Shown here in pieces: positions 7,656-16,415 of a stretch of 62,554 bases of DNA. The stretch spans positions 1-62,554 of the forward strand of contig CAZLEA010000006.1 in NCBI GenBank assembly GCA_964558445.1. Direction: 5' to 3'. Position 1 is the first letter of the stretch. The number at the start of each line of letters is the position of its first letter. Made by a program: the position numbers and the translations under genes. Origin of the DNA: CAYXVJ01 sp964558445. GTDB taxonomy: Bacteria; Bacillota; Clostridia; Saccharofermentanales; Fastidiosipilaceae. The notes below the pieces were generated by a model, which searched no databases, was not told the DNA's origin, and saw only the letters and a list, made by a program, of their open reading frames with translations.

Positions 7656-7684
7656 ATTTTAAACGTGTTTTTCGTTTAAATCAA
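7656..7684 (-). promoter_or_regulatory. Promoter of the ATPase/Toprim-like pair, spanned by a perfect inverted repeat
   Basis: On the minus strand TTGATT (7679-7684), exactly 17 bases, then TAAAAT (7656-7661) give a good sigma-A promoter about 26 bases before ATG 7630. The palindrome TTTAAACG/CGTTTAAA (7658-7665 and 7673-7680, 7-base spacer) fills the spacer and touches both hexamers, so a dimeric repressor bound there would exclude polymerase. No regulator gene lies in the cassette. Confidence 0.6.
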
Positions 7685-7706
7685 CACTCAAGGTTACCGT
7701 ACACGA

Positions 7707-8543
7707 TTACAATCCCTGATCCCGTAAGACCTGCAAGATAGTCCGATGATGCTCCGGGGCAGCCGCAACAATACTGCTGGTTTCTAAATATGGCAGCTCC
7801 TCCCCCTCCATATTCGTAATCACACCACCGGCCTCCTCTATGATGAGAGCCGCTGCAGCATAGTCCCATGGCGAGAGACGTATCTCGAAGAAGGCCGAAG
7901 CACGCCCACATGCGACATAGGACATATCGAGTACCGCAGCACCGCTACGCCTGATATCACGACTTAGCATGAATAGCGCCTCGATCACACGGAAGGTTTG
8001 GGGCGCATATTTGCGCTCATAGGGAGAGGTCCCGAAGAGGATCAAGCTGTCATCCAGATCGTTCGTAGATACCTGGATAGGCGTACGATCAAGCTGTGCC
8101 CCCTGTCCTCTGGCAGCGCGGAAGCACTCGTCCAAGTAGGGGTTATAGATCAGACCGAGAAGCGGTGCGGGCTTGCCGCACTTATCGACTTGTATCAAGG
8201 CAACCGAGATACCGCTATGGCGATAATCGGAGACGAAGTTCGACGTTCCATCGATGGGATCGACGATATAGAAGAGCTCACGCCCCTCAATGTCTCTTGT
8301 CCCCTCCTCTTCGCCGAGGAAGCCGGCTTGCGGCAGCAATCGACGGAGGTGCTCCTCGAGGTACTGCTGTACCCGCACGTCATACTCGGTGACCAAATCC
8401 TTTTGACTACTCTTGTAACTGCTGCGCTCGGCCTGGTCGCTTGCGGCCAAGATGATTTCTGCCGCGCTACGTACGATGGCTTCAATCTCATCTAATACGC
8501 GCTGCAGTTCTGCTTGATTCCATATCGTGTTCGCAATTGTCAT
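7707..8543 (-). CDS. Inositol monophosphatase family protein
   Basis: The 278-residue protein has the family's metal-binding motifs: a GEEEG loop (first Glu ligand), IVDPIDGTSNF (the W-V-D-P-I/L-D-G-T-x-N-F signature) and SPWDYAAAALIIEEAGG near the C-terminus (WDxAAG-type motif with the third Asp). Members hydrolyse inositol phosphates, fructose-1,6-bisphosphate, NADP or PAP with Mg2+; this one cannot be narrowed down. The start ATG 8543 has GATGAGGAAC about seven bases upstream. It is co-directional with the ATPase cassette, but that cassette has its own promoter and different base composition, so they are probably not one operon. Confidence 0.9.
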   Translation of the reverse strand: MTIANTIWNQAELQRVLDEIEAIVRSAAEIILAASDQAERSSYKSSQKDLVTEYDVRVQQYLEEHLRRLLPQAGFLGEEEGTRDIEGRELFYIVDPIDGTSNFVSDYRHSGISVALIQVDKCGKPAPLLGLIYNPYLDECFRAARGQGAQLDRTPIQVSTNDLDDSLILFGTSPYERKYAPQTFRVIEALFMLSRDIRRSGAAVLDMSYVACGRASAFFEIRLSPWDYAAAALIIEEAGGVITNMEGEELPYLETSSIVAAAPEHHRTILQVLRDQGL

Positions 8544-8694
8544 ATATTGTTCCTCATCTCACTTCTTATGCTCGGTTCTAGATCCATCCTCATCATTTTG
8601 GTTCAAGCCCGAATACTTGGCAAGTACACATTCGCAAGCGAGGATGATTTATAATCGAGTAGATAAGCAAACAAGAGAGGAGGCAGGCGTACAG

Positions 8695-9690
8695 ATGAAG
8701 CAGAAACAAGTTAAGCGAAAACGTCGCCTCATCCTCTTCATGGTCTTGATCATCTTGGTGGGTAGTTTCTCGTTTATTGCCACCAAGATTGAGGGACGAA
8801 GCAGCCGAAGTAAACTCGCCGAGCTCATACTCTGGATCGTACGCGATCAAACAGATGACGTCGATGCGGCCGTCAAATATCTGGAAGAAGCATCCGCCAA
8901 GAACGAAGAGCCGTACAAGCTACCCTCAGATCTGCTTGTGGGCACGAGCTTCCGAATCGAAGAACAAACCGGCATGCAAGTCGTCATGGCCGATCCTGAC
9001 CCCGAGGCCCCGCGTCATCTAATCCTCTACCTACACGGAGGCGCGTACGTCAGCCCGCCATCCATCGCGCACTGGTCGTTTCTCGACAAGCTCGCCCTAG
9101 GGACGGGAGCTGCGATCGCAGCGCCGCTCTATCCTCGCGCACCAAACCACAGTTTCCTGGAAGCCTACGACAAACTGACCTCCTTCTATCGTGATTTGAT
9201 GGACATATACGAGGCGAAGGAGATCATCTTCATAGGGGATTCGGCAGGCGGCGGACTGGCCCTCGGTCTCGCCGAGACGCTAGAGGCAGAGGGCTTGCCC
9301 CAACCGGGACAGATCATCTTGATCTCCCCGTGGCTGGACCTCACGATGGAGAATCCGGACCTCATCGATTACGAAGACGTCGACCCGATGCTCAAGGTCA
9401 ACAGGCTCGATCGTATCGCAGATGCCTGGGCAGACGGGACAAATCGGCGGGATCCGAGACTTAGCCCGCTCTTTGGCAGCTTAAACAACTTGGCAGAGAT
9501 TACCCTCTTCGTGGGTACGCACGAACTGTTTCTCCCCGAGGCTAGATTACTTAGGGACAAGGCTGTGGACAGTTTCGTCACCCTAAACTATTATGAGTAC
9601 GAGCGTATGAACCATATCTTCCCTCTCTATCCGATCCCTGAAGCGGGCGATGCGCAGGCGAAGATAATTGAGCAGATTATGAAGAACTAA
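8695..9690 (+). CDS. Membrane-anchored alpha/beta hydrolase (hormone-sensitive-lipase family esterase)
   Basis: ATG 8695 is chosen because GAGAGGAGG lies 11 bases upstream and the protein then begins with a positively charged segment (MKQKQVKRKRR) and one hydrophobic helix, a signal anchor. The extracellular part has YLHGGAYVSP (HGG oxyanion hole), FIGDSAGGGLALG (GDSAGG nucleophile) and a terminal MNHIFPL with the catalytic His, the set for family IV esterases. A TATAAT at 8650-8655 could be its -10 box, without a good -35. The DUF6054 gene follows 11 bases after the stop. Substrate is unknown; short-chain ester hydrolysis at the outer membrane face is the family expectation. Confidence 0.85.
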   Translation: MKQKQVKRKRRLILFMVLIILVGSFSFIATKIEGRSSRSKLAELILWIVRDQTDDVDAAVKYLEEASAKNEEPYKLPSDLLVGTSFRIEEQTGMQVVMADPDPEAPRHLILYLHGGAYVSPPSIAHWSFLDKLALGTGAAIAAPLYPRAPNHSFLEAYDKLTSFYRDLMDIYEAKEIIFIGDSAGGGLALGLAETLEAEGLPQPGQIILISPWLDLTMENPDLIDYEDVDPMLKVNRLDRIADAWADGTNRRDPRLSPLFGSLNNLAEITLFVGTHELFLPEARLLRDKAVDSFVTLNYYEYERMNHIFPLYPIPEAGDAQAKIIEQIMKN

Positions 9691-9701
9691 GGAGATTCAC
9701 T

Positions 9702-10037
9702 ATGGCCAAACTAGTCCGCACGCTAAAGGGCAATCTGAATACCGCAATCGGTTACTGCGATCAGGCGGTCAACAAGAGCATCTCGGCACATCTGGAAGAC
9801 AGCGATCGCTACACGTTAAACGGCGTTGAGATCGCAACACGTGTCTACGAGCGCTACAGCTATATCGGCGGGAACCGAGTCAGCCTGAGCGTTACGCTTG
9901 CCGCATACGATGGCGAGGTACGCCTCACAGCCATCACGTCCGGTGGCAGTCAAGCGATGTTCTTCAAGATCAATACGTTTGGTGAGTCAGCCTTCCTGGA
10001 TAGCCTGGCTCGCGAACTGGATGCATATACGCTATAG
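9702..10037 (+). CDS. DUF6054-type conserved protein
   Basis: This 111-residue protein resembles a small conserved family seen in Clostridia (I recall it as DUF6054). The conserved core reads ISAHLEDSDRY, then RVYERYSYIGGNRVSLSV and a C-terminal TSGGSQAMFFKINTFGE. It has no signal peptide, no membrane segment and no catalytic motif that I recognise. AAGGAGATTCACT precedes ATG 9702 and the gene follows the esterase by 11 bases, so they are co-transcribed. A shared function is not known. Confidence 0.75.
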   Translation: MAKLVRTLKGNLNTAIGYCDQAVNKSISAHLEDSDRYTLNGVEIATRVYERYSYIGGNRVSLSVTLAAYDGEVRLTAITSGGSQAMFFKINTFGESAFLDSLARELDAYTL

Positions 10038-10089
10038 CATCCGTGATTCCTGGAGCGTCTTAGTACCGGGGAAGTCGATATACTCAAAA

Positions 10090-10113
10090 ATGGCCCGTCT
10101 CGCGACGGGCCAT
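10090..10113. terminator. Bidirectional terminator between DUF6054 and adhE
   Basis: ATGGCCCGTC and GACGGGCCAT form a perfect 10-bp stem with a TCGC loop between two convergent genes. On the minus strand the stem is followed by TTTTT, giving a good intrinsic terminator for adhE; on the plus strand it is followed by a pyrimidine-rich CTTCTTCT. Confidence 0.85.
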
Positions 10114-10142
10114 CTTCTTCTGTTTCGATTCGGTATTGCTGC

Positions 10143-12770
10143 TTACCAGATCTTCGTGTAGATCTCTTGCAACTCGCTGACCAAGGGGTAGCGGGGGTTG
10201 GCGTTCGTGCACTGATCCTGGAAGGCGTGCTTCGCGAGATCCGGCAGGGCTGCCAAGTACTCTTCTTGTGTGAGGCCAAGTCCGCAGTCGCTGAGCTTAT
10301 GCGGTACGTTCAGCTCTGTCATCATGTTCTCGATGGCTGTAGCCAGTGCTTCCACCTGCTCGGCGACGGTGTTACCGCCAAGTCCGAGGTAGCGGGCGAT
10401 CTGTGCATAGCGCTCGTCGGCTACGAAGTGTGTGTACTTCGGCCAGATCGTGAACTTCACGGGCATCGTCGCGTTGTAGCGGATGACGTGCGGCATCAAG
10501 AGTGCGTTTGCACGACCGTGAGCGATGTTGAACTTCGAACCGAGCTTGTGAGCAAGCGAGTGGTTGATACCGAGGAAGGCGTTAGTGAAGGCCATACCGG
10601 CAATCGCCGATGCGTTGTGCATCTTCTCGCGAGCAAGCTTGTCGTTCGGGTTGTTGTAACTTCTGACCAGATACTCGAAGACCTGGCCGATCGCCTGCAG
10701 GGCCAGACCATCGGTGTAGTCGGAGGCCATGACGGAGACATATGCTTCGATCGCATGAGTCAGAACGTCCAGACCGGTGTCCGCCACAATGGTGCGAGGC
10801 ATGGTGTCCGTGAACTGGGGGTCGATGATCGCAACGTCCGGTGTCAGCTCGTAGTCTGCGAGCGGATACTTGATGTTGCCGTTCTCCTTGTCTGTGATAA
10901 CCGAGAAGGAGGTAACTTCAGAACCGGTACCGCTTGTGGTCGGGATACAGACCATCTGGGCCTTCGAACCGAGGTTCGGGTAGTGATAGGTACGCTTGCG
11001 GATATCCATGAACTTCAGGCGAAGCTCATCGAAGCTGGCGTTCGGGTGCTCGTAGAAGAGCCACATGCCCTTGGCTGCGTCCATGGCAGAACCGCCGCCG
11101 AGTGCGATGATGACGTCCGGCTTGAACTGGTTCATGGCTGCCACACCGCGATGGATGGTCTCGACGGACGGATCCGGCTCGACATCCGCGAAGATCTCGG
11201 AGTGTACATAATCGTGACGCTTGCGCAGGTAGTAGAGGATACGCTTCACGTAACCGAGGTCAACCATGGTCGGGTCCGTGACGATGAAGGCGCGTGTGAT
11301 ATTCGGCATGTCTTCCAGATAGCTGATCGAACCACGCTCGAAGTAGATCTTGGGCGGAAGCTTCATCCACTGCATATTGTTTCTCCTGAAGTATGTGCGC
11401 TTCTTGTTTATCAAGTTGACCGAAGAGACGTTGGCTGTGGTCGAGTTGTGACCGTAGGAGCCGCAACCGAGCGTCAAGGACGGGTTGTTCGCGTTGTAGA
11501 TATCACCGATGGCACCCTGTGAGGACGGAGCGTTGGCGATGATACGGCCGACCGGCAGGGCCTTACCGTAGCGTGTGCAGAGCTCTGCATCGTCGGAGTG
11601 GATGACGGCCGAGTGACCCATACCGCCAAGCTCGAGCATCTTGCGAGCATACAGAATACCTTGGTCCGCATCATCAGACTTGAAGTAGGCGAGTACCGGG
11701 CTCAGCTTCTCGAGGGAGAGCGGATACTTCTCGGAGGGCTCGGGGAGTGCGGCAATCAGGATCTTGGCCGTGGGCGGGCACTTGATGCCGGCGTTCTCGG
11801 CGATCCAGGTTGCGGGCTTACCGACAATAACGGGGTTGACGGAACCTGTCTCGGGATTGATCACGTACTTGGTGAGTGCGGGGATGTCCTTCTCGGGTAC
11901 GAAGTAGCAACCGAGTCTTGTCATCTCGGCTTCAAACGCCTCGGAGATGGACTTATCGACGATGACTGCCTGCTCGGAAGCACAGATCATACCGTTATCG
12001 AAGGTCTTGGAGACAACCAGGTCGTTACAGGCACGACGCAGATCCACGTCTTCGTTGATGTAGCAGGGTACGTTACCCGGGCCGACACCCAGCGCGGGCT
12101 TACCGGCCGAGTAGGCGGACTTGACCATGCCGGCACCGCCGGTGGCGAGAATCAAGGAGATCTGCTCATGATTCATCAGCTCATTGGTCTTGCTAAGTGA
12201 GGGCTTCTGCACCCACTGGATACAGTTCTTCGGTGCACCGGCCTTGATTGCCGCATCGTAAACGAGCTTGGCTGCCATCGAAGAGGATTCCTGTGCAGAG
12301 GGGTGGAAGGCGAAGATGATCGGGTTTCTGGTCTTCATGCAGATGATCGCCTTGAACATCGTGGTCGAGGTGGGGTTCGTAACCGGGGTGATACCGGCGA
12401 CAACACCGACAGGCTCGGCGACTTCGACGAAACCTTCGAGATCGTTCTGCTCGATCACGCCGACGGTCTGATGCTCCTTGATATCGTGATAGATGTACTC
12501 ACTGGAGAACATGTTCTTGATAACCTTGTCTTCCAGGATACCGCGGCCGGTCTCGTTGACGGCAGCCTCGGCGAGTTCATAATAGTGGTCCATGCCGGCC
12601 ATCGCCATCGCATGAATAATCTTATCTACTGTCTCTTGATCGAGCTCCAGGAACTCACGCAGTGCCTGCAGGGCCTTCTCGGCGAGCTGATCGACTTCGT
12701 TTGCGTAGGGGTCGACGGTATTGACATCAACCTGAATGACATCACTAACCTTACTCTTATCTCTAGCCAT
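10143..12770 (-). CDS. adhE: Bifunctional acetaldehyde-CoA/alcohol dehydrogenase
   Basis: About 875 residues, the normal AdhE length, with the two expected halves. The N-terminal aldehyde dehydrogenase has the catalytic Cys in FDNGMICASEQAV. The C-terminal Fe-dependent alcohol dehydrogenase has GGGSAMDAAKG, DTGLDVLTHAIEAYVS and the iron-ligand stretch GINHSLAHKLG with NIAHGRANA. It reduces acetyl-CoA through acetaldehyde to ethanol, oxidising two NADH, and such proteins assemble into cytoplasmic spirosomes. ATG 12770 is preferred because GGGAGGATC lies just upstream; a longer frame begins inside that site. With PDH in the same window it supports mixed-acid/ethanol fermentation. No Rex-type operator was recognised upstream. 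Confidence 0.95.
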   Translation of the reverse strand: MARDKSKVSDVIQVDVNTVDPYANEVDQLAEKALQALREFLELDQETVDKIIHAMAMAGMDHYYELAEAAVNETGRGILEDKVIKNMFSSEYIYHDIKEHQTVGVIEQNDLEGFVEVAEPVGVVAGITPVTNPTSTTMFKAIICMKTRNPIIFAFHPSAQESSSMAAKLVYDAAIKAGAPKNCIQWVQKPSLSKTNELMNHEQISLILATGGAGMVKSAYSAGKPALGVGPGNVPCYINEDVDLRRACNDLVVSKTFDNGMICASEQAVIVDKSISEAFEAEMTRLGCYFVPEKDIPALTKYVINPETGSVNPVIVGKPATWIAENAGIKCPPTAKILIAALPEPSEKYPLSLEKLSPVLAYFKSDDADQGILYARKMLELGGMGHSAVIHSDDAELCTRYGKALPVGRIIANAPSSQGAIGDIYNANNPSLTLGCGSYGHNSTTANVSSVNLINKKRTYFRRNNMQWMKLPPKIYFERGSISYLEDMPNITRAFIVTDPTMVDLGYVKRILYYLRKRHDYVHSEIFADVEPDPSVETIHRGVAAMNQFKPDVIIALGGGSAMDAAKGMWLFYEHPNASFDELRLKFMDIRKRTYHYPNLGSKAQMVCIPTTSGTGSEVTSFSVITDKENGNIKYPLADYELTPDVAIIDPQFTDTMPRTIVADTGLDVLTHAIEAYVSVMASDYTDGLALQAIGQVFEYLVRSYNNPNDKLAREKMHNASAIAGMAFTNAFLGINHSLAHKLGSKFNIAHGRANALLMPHVIRYNATMPVKFTIWPKYTHFVADERYAQIARYLGLGGNTVAEQVEALATAIENMMTELNVPHKLSDCGLGLTQEEYLAALPDLAKHAFQDQCTNANPRYPLVSELQEIYTKIW

Positions 12771-12818
12771 AATAGATCCTCCCATGATCTTGTGTTCGTT
12801 TTATTTTGATCTGTTCTT

Positions 12819-12846
12819 ATTTTATCAATAAGGCAAAATAAAACAA
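12819..12846 (-). promoter_or_regulatory. Possible adhE promoter
   Basis: On the minus strand TTGTTT (12841-12846), 16 bases, TAAAAT (12819-12824), about 50 bases before ATG 12770. The region is AT-rich and low in complexity, so chance matches are possible. Confidence 0.4.
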
Positions 12847-12973
12847 GCCGTTAATCGTACAATATATATCGGTTGCTCTATGGGGCGATTACTGCATATG
12901 GCACAGTGCGTGATACATAGCCGTTAAATTAGCGCCTCCGATTGGCGCTATAAGCTCGTATAGCCCCCCTCTT

Positions 12974-13073
12974 NNNNNNNNNNNNNNNNNNNNNNNNNNN
13001 NNNNNNNNNNNNNNNNNNNNNNNNNNNNNNNNNNNNNNNNNNNNNNNNNNNNNNNNNNNNNNNNNNNNNNNNN
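12974..13073. other. Assembly gap (100 N) with identical 55-bp flanks, probably a false gap
   Basis: The 55 bases at 12919-12973 recur exactly at 13074-13128. Two contigs ending in the same 55-mer were joined by a fixed 100-N spacer, so the true sequence is probably 155 bases shorter here. Confidence 0.85.
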
Positions 13074-13182
13074 AGCCGTTAAATTAGCGCCTCCGATTGG
13101 CGCTATAAGCTCGTATAGCCCCCCTCTTATACTATAATACCGATGAATAGGACTCGACGCACCCTAGAGAAGAGGATGAACC

Positions 13183-13815
13183 ATGGCTTATACCGTAACG
13201 ATTGACGATATCGAATTGACACTGGAGAGTAGTCCCACGCTCTTCTCACCGGATGGGCCGGATCGCGGGACCCTCGCGATGCTCAGTACGGTGCATCTCA
13301 ACACAGACGACAAGGTCCTCGATCTGGGCTGCGGTGTCGGCATCGTCGGCCTCTGGGCAGCCAAGCAGATCGGTGCGGATCAAGTCGTATTGAGCGATGT
13401 GGATCCGATCGCCGTGAATACTGCCAGACGAAACGCGGAGAACAACGGCTTGTCCCCGGTCTCTGTTATACCTAGCGATGCGCTAGACAAGATCGAAGAC
13501 AAGGACTTCAGCTTGATCCTGAACAACCCGCCTTATCATACGGATTTCAGTGTGGCCAAGCGCTTGATCGAAGGCAGTTTCCGTCACCTCACAATCGGCG
13601 GGGAGCTCAAGATGGTCACGAAGCGGCTGGATTGGTATCGAAACAAGATCCGGTCAGTCTTCGGTAACGTGCGTGTGGACGAGATCGACGGCTACTATGT
13701 GTTTACGGCCACGAAACAAGCGGCAAGCAGCCCGAAGAAGCAGAAGGCGAAGCCCAAGTTATCCAAGAAACTCGCGAGGCGAGAGGCTCTCAAGAATAAG
13801 AAGAATAAGAAATAG
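13183..13815 (+). CDS. Class I SAM-dependent methyltransferase, RsmC/RlmG-like
   Basis: The 210-residue protein has motif I VLDLGCGVGIVGLWAA, an acidic motif II (VVLSDVDPIAV) and motif IV LNNPPYHTDFS. NPPY marks methyltransferases acting on planar nitrogens in nucleic acids, and together with the RNA guanine-N2 methyltransferase-like C-terminal fold (GGELKMVTKRLDWY) suggests a 16S rRNA m2G RsmC-type enzyme. The last 35 residues are Lys/Arg-rich (KKQKAKPKLSKKLARR), fitting an RNA-binding tail. AGAAGAGGA precedes ATG 13183. It is single-copy and convergent with the GH95 gene; no operon partner is visible. Confidence 0.8.
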   Translation: MAYTVTIDDIELTLESSPTLFSPDGPDRGTLAMLSTVHLNTDDKVLDLGCGVGIVGLWAAKQIGADQVVLSDVDPIAVNTARRNAENNGLSPVSVIPSDALDKIEDKDFSLILNNPPYHTDFSVAKRLIEGSFRHLTIGGELKMVTKRLDWYRNKIRSVFGNVRVDEIDGYYVFTATKQAASSPKKQKAKPKLSKKLARREALKNKKNKK

Positions 13816-13855
13816 AGGCCACCTCCCGAAGAAAATGGCCCCAAACGGTCTAGCG

Positions 13856-16351
13856 TCAGTTGGCAAACGAATCGAGTACTACCGCTTCTCCTGCCGCGAG
13901 CGTAACGGAGAGCACTTGCCCCCGATAGCGAAGCGTCCAGGTGTGTGCGACCTCGCCGCGGTTTCGTAGCGTTAAGCACCGGAGCGCTCCTCCCGAGACA
14001 TCGAAATTCATTTCCAAGCCGTAGGGCGCACGAAGGCCATGGAGCGTCGCCTCCTGCCATGCTGTCGGCAGAGCTGGCAGCAAATAGAGTATGTCGTCTT
14101 GTTCGACTTGACAGAAGAATTCGGCAACCGCTGCACCGTTCGCGAAGTTACCGTCGATCTGAAACGGCGGATGCGCATCGAGCAGGTTCGCATAGCTGCC
14201 GCCTCCGCCCGCCTCCGAGTGGCCGTGGATATCGACCGGCCTCAACTGGCGTCGGATCATGGCGAGTGCATGATCACCATCCTCCAGACGTGCCCAGAGC
14301 GCAGTCTTCCAACCGAGGCTCCAGCCTGTCCCCTCATCCGTGCGCCTGATCATACTCTGCCTTGCAGCTTCGCGCCAAGCGGGCGTGCCGCGGTGTATCG
14401 TACGGCCGGGGAATAAACCATAGAGATGCGAGACGTGGCGGTGGGCGATATCGCCTTCGGGGCAGTCGTCATACCACTCCTGCAGTGTCCCCTCCATCCC
14501 CGGGACAGCGGAACTGATCTGATAGAGGGCGAGCTTGTCCCTAGTCTCCCTAAGTTTCTCCAGCCACCTATGGTCTGCGCCTGTAAGCTCTCCTGCCTCA
14601 ATCGTATCACCGAACAATTCAACGAGCAGGCCCTGGGTCATCGCCGCGGCCTTCGAGATCACATATGTCCTGCCATCCTTCTTGTACCAGTGTTCGGGCG
14701 ACGTCGACGGCGAGAAGACCAGACGCCCATCCGGCAGCACTTGGAGCTGCTCCAGGTAGAACATGGATCCGGCACGCAGAATCTCGTAATCGTCCGCAAG
14801 CCTTGTGGGATCGGTATAGATACGGTGACGGCGAAGATGGGTCAGAAGCCAAGCGGAGCCCAGAGGCCAACCGGCCCAGACGAGCGACTTGTCGCTATCG
14901 CAGCTGACGGGTCTGCTGTGGCGCCACAAATCCGTATTGTGATGCAAGACGAAACCGGCTGCGCCATAGTAGATCTCAGCCGTACGCTGCCCCGTCACCG
15001 CAACACCTCGAATCAAATCGAGCAGCGGCTGTGCGCACTCAGCCAGATTCAAGACTTCGGCAGGCCAGTAATTCATCTCCGTATTGATATTGACCGTATA
15101 GTTCGACGACCAGGGCGGACGAACCTCCTGATTCCAGATGCCCTGGAGATTCAGCGCCTGTGTACCGGGTCTGCTGCCTGCGATCATGAGATAGCGGCTG
15201 TAATTGAACAAGAGGACATAGAGCGCCCGGTCCTCCTCGCCGCGGCTTAGCGAAGCCAGGCGATCCGTGAGATCTCTGTAGGGATCCTCGTCTCCCTGGC
15301 CGAGGCGAAACTCGAGTCGGTCGTAGAAACTCCGGTAATCTTCTATGTGACGAGCGAGGCAAACAGCCGGCGAATCCGGCTTCTTCCTGAAGCGAGCTCT
15401 AAGCTCTGCCCCCTCATCCCTACCCTCCGTATATGGTTGCTTATCAAATCCGTTATAGGACGTCTCAGCACTCCAATATATCCGAATCTCTCGGGCTCCC
15501 GTCACACGGAGGGCATCGACCGTAATTGATCGCTCCTCGGCGAGGCCCTCGCCGCTTGCAGGGTAATAAGTCTTGGACTGAGCCTCTGTAACGGCAAGCT
15601 TGCCATCCGTCTCGAGATAAGCGATCGACATCAGGCGCATGCCGCGCTGTGCTTCCGGCAGGCGGTAGCGGATCGCTCCGGGATCCACGCCGGAGTGTGC
15701 CGGCATGACTTCGGAGGGCGCAAGGCCGTAACAGAGCAGTCTCGCCCGACCATCACCCAGTAACTCCGCCTCGTTTCGGACGAGCCACGGCGAGGTCTGG
15801 CGAAGCGTGACGTCCATGCCGGCCGAAGCCTCTGTTTCGAGCTCCATAACAGCCATCTGATCCGGCTCGGAGACGAAGAGGCGCCTCACATGACTTGCCC
15901 CATCGGCCGTGAAACGCATGGATGCGACACCCGTGCAGAGATCCAGATCCCGATGGTAATCACTGACTTCAGAGGCGACAGGTCCATCGAAGTCCAGATA
16001 GAGGTCGCCCAGCGGCAGATAGCTCTGGGTGTTGGGCCCGACCATCTCCTGCTGATACAGGGTTTCGGCCTCTGCATATTCGCCTTCAATCGTCAGCGCT
16101 TGTATCTTCTTCCATGCAGCCGAGCGATCCCGATCGTCGTTGTAGCCATCATAAGCAGCGGTATCTCGCCAGCACTCGGGGTAGCCGGACCAGAGCGTAT
16201 CGACGTTTAGCGCCAGACGATCTCTCTTCGGATCGCCGAAGTACATCACGCCATGTCTCCCGTTACCAAGCGGCAGCGCTTCGTTCCAATCGGTCGCCGG
16301 ACGGCGATAGTACAGATAGCTTCCGGCAGACTTCGTTGATTTGTTCTCCAC
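13856..16351 (-). CDS. Glycoside hydrolase family 95 alpha-L-fucosidase-like enzyme
   Basis: At 831 residues it matches GH95 enzymes: an N-terminal beta domain starting YYRRPATDWNEALPLGNGR (the ALPLGNGR signature) and an (alpha/alpha)6 barrel with LQGIWNQEVRPPWSSNYTVN, NTEMNYWPAE and the WAGWPLGSAWL segment. GH95 enzymes use an inverting mechanism on alpha-1,2-linked L-fucose, and some act on L-galactose. No signal peptide is seen, so it probably works on imported oligosaccharides. The start is GTG 16351, with GAGGAGGAC six bases upstream. The window also has two sulfatases, a GH78-like gene and a sugar ABC importer, so it fits glycan foraging. Confidence 0.9.
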   Translation of the reverse strand: MENKSTKSAGSYLYYRRPATDWNEALPLGNGRHGVMYFGDPKRDRLALNVDTLWSGYPECWRDTAAYDGYNDDRDRSAAWKKIQALTIEGEYAEAETLYQQEMVGPNTQSYLPLGDLYLDFDGPVASEVSDYHRDLDLCTGVASMRFTADGASHVRRLFVSEPDQMAVMELETEASAGMDVTLRQTSPWLVRNEAELLGDGRARLLCYGLAPSEVMPAHSGVDPGAIRYRLPEAQRGMRLMSIAYLETDGKLAVTEAQSKTYYPASGEGLAEERSITVDALRVTGAREIRIYWSAETSYNGFDKQPYTEGRDEGAELRARFRKKPDSPAVCLARHIEDYRSFYDRLEFRLGQGDEDPYRDLTDRLASLSRGEEDRALYVLLFNYSRYLMIAGSRPGTQALNLQGIWNQEVRPPWSSNYTVNINTEMNYWPAEVLNLAECAQPLLDLIRGVAVTGQRTAEIYYGAAGFVLHHNTDLWRHSRPVSCDSDKSLVWAGWPLGSAWLLTHLRRHRIYTDPTRLADDYEILRAGSMFYLEQLQVLPDGRLVFSPSTSPEHWYKKDGRTYVISKAAAMTQGLLVELFGDTIEAGELTGADHRWLEKLRETRDKLALYQISSAVPGMEGTLQEWYDDCPEGDIAHRHVSHLYGLFPGRTIHRGTPAWREAARQSMIRRTDEGTGWSLGWKTALWARLEDGDHALAMIRRQLRPVDIHGHSEAGGGGSYANLLDAHPPFQIDGNFANGAAVAEFFCQVEQDDILYLLPALPTAWQEATLHGLRAPYGLEMNFDVSGGALRCLTLRNRGEVAHTWTLRYRGQVLSVTLAAGEAVVLDSFAN

Positions 16352-16415
16352 AATCGTCCTCCTCGGTTAGGTATGACAAGACTTAGCGGCTGACAGTTAT
16401 GTCAGCGATTTCTGC

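Larger units (their letters stand above)
12771..13182. other. Intergenic region between adhE and the methyltransferase gene, with an assembly gap
   Basis: No gene is visible. It holds the adhE promoter region, a 100-N gap, and on each side of the gap the same 55-base sequence. That sequence contains a small hairpin, TAGCGCC/GGCGCTA with a 7-base loop (copy at 13085-13105). After the gap a TATAAT at 13133-13138 may serve the methyltransferase gene. Confidence 0.6.

Noticed and set aside
7658..7680. TTTAAACG/CGTTTAAA as the terminator of the inositol monophosphatase gene
   Set aside because: AT-rich stem without a U-run, and it fills a promoter spacer exactly; operator is the better reading.
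10167..11522. Long open frame opposite adhE (451 codons)
   Set aside because: It is an antisense shadow of adhE, with no ribosome binding site and a composition (many Val, Arg, Asp, His) typical of reverse reading of a biased gene.
12919..13128. 55-bp direct repeats as attachment sites or an insertion sequence footprint
   Set aside because: The same 55-base length recurs at four gaps and restores reading frames when collapsed, so they are assembly overlaps.
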